DNA of 64,000 nucleotides, from positions 159,061-223,060 of the forward strand of contig NZ_AZWQ01000015.1 in assembly GCF_000514815.1 (NCBI RefSeq), read 5' to 3'. The position numbers and the translations under genes were made by a program. The notes beneath the pieces were generated by a model. That model worked only from the letters and a program-made list of their open reading frames with translations, ran no database searches and had not been told where the DNA came from. The DNA is from Salinispora fenicalii. GTDB taxonomy: Bacteria > Actinomycetota > Actinomycetes > Mycobacteriales > Micromonosporaceae. How positions within the stretch are numbered: the stretch's first letter is position 1; every line of letters starts with the position of its first letter. Below, in pieces: positions 60,905-64,000 of the stretch.

Positions 60905-62146
60905 ATGCCCTCCGTCCTCTCGGTCCTGCGTCGTAACCGGAACTTCCGTAAACTGCTCTTGGCCGAGCTGATGGTCTTCGGCGTTGACTGGTTCGTCATG
61001 GTGCCGCTGTTGGTGCTCCTGCCGGCGCTGACCGGCAGCGGTGTGTGGGGTGCGTTGCTGCTGGCCATGGATACCGGCGTCGTGGCGCTGCTGCTGCCGT
61101 ACACCGGGGCGGTGGCGGACCGGTTCGACCGTCGCCGGATCATGATCGGTGCCAACCTAGCCGCGTTGTTCGGCGTCCTGCTGCTCCTCGGCGTACGCGA
61201 CGCCGGCACCGCCTGGCTGGCGTTGGTCGGGATCGGGGTGGTGGCGGTAGCCAAGGCGTTCTACTCGCCGGCCGCGCAGGCCGCTCTGCCGAACGTGCTG
61301 GACCGGGACGAGCTGGCTGCGGGTAATGCGGTCGCGGGTTCGGCGTGGGGCACGATGACGATTGTCGGGGCATCGCTGGGCGGTGTTCTGAGCAGCGCTA
61401 CCGGGCCGTACGTCGCTTTCTGGGCAGCCGCTGGCGGCTTGGTCCTGGCGGCCGTCCTGGCCGGGCTGATCCGTCGGCCGTTGCAGGCTCCCCGTGAACA
61501 GGACCGGCCGGTGCAGCCGACCTGGGCGGCGGTCCGGGAGGCGCTTGGCTACATCGGCCACCGGCCCCGGGTACTGGCGTTGGTGACGGTGAAGTCGGCG
61601 GTCGGTCTCGGCAATGGGGTTTTGACGGTCTTTCCCTTGCTGGCAGCGACCTATGGGGCCGGCCCGATCGGCGCCGGGCTGCTCTTCGCGGTACGTGGGG
61701 CGGGGGCTCTGGTGGGTCCGATCCTGATGCGACGGATCCTGGGGAACCGGGCCTGGCTGCTGCCGGGCCTGGCACTGTCCATGTCGCTGTACGGGCTGGC
61801 CTATCTAGGCGCTTCCGTGGTGAGCTGGTTCCCGCTGGTGCTCGGGTTGGTCTTTGTGGCGCACTTCGCCGGGGGCAGTAACTGGGTCATGTCCAACTAC
61901 GCCCTCCAGGGCGAGGTCCCGGACCGGTTGCGGGGGCGAGTCTTCGCCACCGACATGATGCTGGCGACCCTCGCCATCTCGGTGAGCCAGCTGGTGGTGG
62001 CCTCGGTGATCGATGTGGTGGACGAACGAGTGGTGCTGGCCGGTGGCGGTCTGGTCACCCTGGTCTACGCGATCGGCTGGCGGGTGGCGACCCGCCGCCT
62101 TTCGTTGACCGGGCCAGCTGCCGAGCCGGAGTCGGCTCTGCGCTGA
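60905..62146 (+). CDS. MFS transporter
   Basis: This 413-residue permease of the major facilitator superfamily has about 12 helices and the A-type loop GAVADRFDRRRIMIG between helices 2 and 3, as in macrolide- and enterobactin-type exporters. It lies between thrC and thrB but has its own promoter and a terminator in front. The GTG at 60902 is one codon earlier; the predicted leaderless start favours the ATG. The substrate is unknown; a link to threonine or homoserine export is only positional. Confidence 0.88.
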   Translation: MPSVLSVLRRNRNFRKLLLAELMVFGVDWFVMVPLLVLLPALTGSGVWGALLLAMDTGVVALLLPYTGAVADRFDRRRIMIGANLAALFGVLLLLGVRDAGTAWLALVGIGVVAVAKAFYSPAAQAALPNVLDRDELAAGNAVAGSAWGTMTIVGASLGGVLSSATGPYVAFWAAAGGLVLAAVLAGLIRRPLQAPREQDRPVQPTWAAVREALGYIGHRPRVLALVTVKSAVGLGNGVLTVFPLLAATYGAGPIGAGLLFAVRGAGALVGPILMRRILGNRAWLLPGLALSMSLYGLAYLGASVVSWFPLVLGLVFVAHFAGGSNWVMSNYALQGEVPDRLRGRVFATDMMLATLAISVSQLVVASVIDVVDERVVLAGGGLVTLVYAIGWRVATRRLSLTGPAAEPESALR

Positions 62147-62218
62147 CGAGGGTCTCCGCCCAGTATCTCCCCGGCAGTCGGGCCGGGGGCGGTGGTTCGG
62201 AACGTCGGTGCGCGGTCC

Positions 62219-62224
62219 TAGCAT
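62219..62224 (+). promoter_or_regulatory. Candidate leaderless -10 box for thrB
   Basis: TAGCAT ends seven bases before the GTG at 62231, identical in sequence and spacing to the box before argS. Confidence 0.55.
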
Positions 62225-62230
62225 GAGCGC

Positions 62231-63175
62231 GTGTCGACCAACTTCATGCCCGGGCCGGTCCGGGTGCGAGTCGCTGCCACGAGCGCCAATCTGGGGCCGG
62301 GGTTCGACGCTGTCGGGCTCGCCCTTGGACTCTATGACGATGTTTGCGCCGAGGTTACCGCTGGCGGTGTCACGGTGCAGGTGGTCGGCGAGGGCGCCGG
62401 TGACCTACCCAACGATGAGCAGCACCTCGTGGTGGGCGCGATGCGGGCCGCTTTCGCCGAGTGCGGCGGCCAGCCATCGGGGCTGGCGGTGGAGTGCGTC
62501 AACCGAATCCCCCAGGCGCGTGGCCTCGGCTCTTCCTCGGCGGCGATCGTAGCCGGGGTGCTGCTGGCCCGGGCATTGGTGCCCGACGGGCAGCAGCGGT
62601 TGGACGACGCCGCCGTGCTCCGTCTCGCGGCCCGGCTTGAGGGTCACCCGGACAATGTGGCGCCTTGTCTGCTGGGTGGGTTCACCGTCGCGTGGACCGA
62701 ACCGGAGGGCGCCCGGGCGGTGTCGCTGCCGGTCGCCGCCGGGGTCCGGCCGACGGTGTTCGTGCCGACGGAGCGGGGGCTCACGGCCGCTGCACGGGCC
62801 GCACTGCCGGCCACTGTGCCGCACCAGGACGCGGCGCACAACGCTGGCCGGGCCGCCCTGCTGGTCCATGCGCTCAGCCTCGCGCCGGAGCTGTTGCTGC
62901 CGGCCACGGTTGACCGATTGCACCAGGACTATCGGGCCGAGGGCATGCCGGCAACGGCCGCTCTGGTTGCCGAGCTGCGCGCGGCGGATGTGCCAGCGGT
63001 GGTGTCTGGGGCTGGCCCGACTGTGCTGGCGCTGCGCGAGCCCCCTGCCGACCTGGTAGCGGGGCCAGACTGGCAGGTTTGGTCGTTGCCGGTAGAGGTG
63101 CACGGCGCCCGGGTCGGTCGGGGTAGACTGGGACACGCGGAGCGGGATCCTGTTGCCGCAGGTCGGAAGAGTTGA
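62231..63175 (+). CDS. thrB: Homoserine kinase
   Basis: This 314-residue GHMP kinase makes O-phosphohomoserine for threonine synthase. It has an N-terminal VRVAATSANLGPGFDAVG, the ATP loop ARGLGSSSAAIVAGVL, EGHPDNVAPCLLGGFTVAW and a C-terminal VVSGAGPTVLAL. The GTG start seems leaderless. It is separated from thrC by two transporter genes, so expression is uncoupled. It ends about 290 bases before rho. Confidence 0.97.
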   Translation: MSTNFMPGPVRVRVAATSANLGPGFDAVGLALGLYDDVCAEVTAGGVTVQVVGEGAGDLPNDEQHLVVGAMRAAFAECGGQPSGLAVECVNRIPQARGLGSSSAAIVAGVLLARALVPDGQQRLDDAAVLRLAARLEGHPDNVAPCLLGGFTVAWTEPEGARAVSLPVAAGVRPTVFVPTERGLTAAARAALPATVPHQDAAHNAGRAALLVHALSLAPELLLPATVDRLHQDYRAEGMPATAALVAELRAADVPAVVSGAGPTVLALREPPADLVAGPDWQVWSLPVEVHGARVGRGRLGHAERDPVAAGRKS

Positions 63176-63467
63176 TTACGCTCTAGACTTAGCACAGCCG
63201 CGAAGCACGCGATCTTCCTGCGGGTCGGCGCACCCCCGAAGCTATCGGCGGTCTGCCCGTCACCCCTGCCTAGACACGCCGCACCGCAGTGTGCACCGGT
63301 CGCGGCAGACGGCGAGCCCGTCCTCATCACTCGGTGAGTCGGGAAGGCGACCGGCTGCTGTGTCACGATCTCCCGCGACGCGTCCATGCGAGGCGGGTGC
63401 ACCGAGGCCGCCCGGCCACCTGTATGTCGATCCCGGGCAGTCCCGGCCTATCGAGGGAAGGATTCCA
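63176..63467. other. Long 5' region of rho (no gene seen)
   Basis: These 292 bases between thrB and rho have no ORF with family support. rho genes in many bacteria have long control leaders, so attenuation is possible. No conclusive hairpin or promoter was found; a TAGACT lies at 63184-63189. Confidence 0.45.
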
Positions 63468-64000
63468 TTGAGCGACACCACCGACGTGACGTCGGATGTT
63501 TCCAACGTCGCTGGCGATGCCACGACCGCTGCTCCCACCCGTCGTCGGCGTAGCGGCACAGGTCTGTCGGCGATGCTGCTGCCGGAGCTTCAGAGCCTGG
63601 CCGCGTCGCTCGGCATCTCGGGCACGGCTCGCATGCGCAAGGGTGAGCTGATCAGCGCGATCACCGAGCGCCAGAGTGGCGGGGCAGCCACCGGAACCCC
63701 TCGACCGCGGGCCGAGGTTGCGGCTGCTGCGGCCCCCGCCCGGGGGGAGGTTCACGCGGAGGTCCGGGAGTCGGGCGAGCGGCCGGAGCCTGAGGCGCGT
63801 CCCGCCGAGTCGCCGACGACCACCCCGACCACCGGCCGTGCCCGTGGCCGCCGTAGCCGGGCGGTCAGCGAGGCCGGTGAGGCCCCCGCTGAGACGCGAC
63901 CGGAGGGCACCGAGGCCGGCGAACGCCGGGAGCGGGCTGAGGGTCGCGGCCGGGATCGTGCTGAGCGCGGCGACCGTGCTGAGCGTGGCGATCGGGGCGA
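63468..64000 (+). CDS. rho: Transcription termination factor Rho, N-terminal part
   Basis: The gene runs off the window; 177 codons are present. It starts at a TTG after GGGAAGG. MSDTTDVTSDVSNVAGDAT precedes the Rho N-terminal helical domain (SAMLLPELQSLAASLGISG, MRKGELISAI). An Arg/Glu/Asp-rich insert then begins, with RAERGDRAERGD repeats, typical of high-GC actinobacterial Rho proteins. The RNA-binding and ATPase domains lie beyond the window. The start is not in doubt because the family sequence begins close to it. Confidence 0.92.
   Translation, partial: MSDTTDVTSDVSNVAGDATTAAPTRRRRSGTGLSAMLLPELQSLAASLGISGTARMRKGELISAITERQSGGAATGTPRPRAEVAAAAAPARGEVHAEVRESGERPEPEARPAESPTTTPTTGRARGRRSRAVSEAGEAPAETRPEGTEAGERRERAEGRGRDRAERGDRAERGDRG

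Overview
The window is very GC-rich actinobacterial DNA. It carries Actinobacteria-specific markers: a WhiB1/WblE protein, nickel superoxide dismutase with its SodX peptidase, a fused Kgd-type 2-oxoglutarate decarboxylase, an UsfX-like anti-sigma factor and a Rho with an Arg-rich insert. Gene content and style suggest a Micromonosporaceae member, plausibly Salinispora or Micromonospora; that assignment is inference, not a database result.

Layout. 1-3.4 kb: assimilatory sulfur operon (sulfite reductase, zinc-ribbon peptide, CysH, sirohydrochlorin chelatase-like protein), closed by a strong hairpin shared with the convergent whiB1. 3.5-7 kb: whiB1 with a CRP-type site upstream, a lipid kinase, an orphan anti-sigma factor, and sodN/sodX divergently arranged. 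7-16.7 kb: central carbon genes (malic enzyme, quinone-oxidoreductase-like protein, pta-ackA, kgd). 17-23.6 kb: ABC exporter, a hotdog protein, and a response regulator / histidine kinase / HtrA protease operon resembling mprAB-pepD. 23.9-29.8 kb: glycosyltransferase, patatin, acyltransferase, CutA, fatty acid desaturase and an FHA protein. 29.8-33.5 kb: arginine/ornithine catabolism (RocD plus an amidinotransferase-fold hydrolase) and a CoA-disulfide-reductase-like flavoprotein. 33.5-37 kb: secreted GH16 glucanase under a LacI/CelR-like palindrome, a FabG-type reductase and two small membrane proteins. 37-43.6 kb: a sugar-type oxidoreductase and a possible drug-resistance neighbourhood (Erm-type rRNA methylase behind a leaderless leader ORF, erythromycin-esterase-like protein, MMPL exporter with TetR). 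43.7-46.7 kb: LigD-type polymerase, alpha/beta hydrolase and WYL regulator. 46.7-48.9 kb: a visibly AT-richer accessory patch between a decayed IS256-family transposase and a tRNA-Arg(CCG), with a translationally coupled glycine-zipper / small membrane protein pair. 49-64 kb: transposase-derived HTH protein, DUF305/DUF3105 pair, argS, lysA, hom, thrC, an RND exporter, an MFS protein, thrB and the start of rho.

Two features recur. First, several starts (lipid kinase, 5186 membrane protein, pta, cutA, the FHA-gene leader, the erm leader, argS, MFS, thrB) have a TANNNT hexamer placed so that transcription would begin at or one base from the start codon, which suggests leaderless mRNAs. Second, short tandem repeats lie inside or between genes in at least eight places. 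Almost every operon end has a perfect GC-rich hairpin without a long U tract.

The strongest candidates for something new are the erm leader with alternative hairpins, the small glycine-zipper cassette beside tRNA-Arg, and the microsatellite-expanded transposase remnant. All functional statements rest on motifs read by eye.
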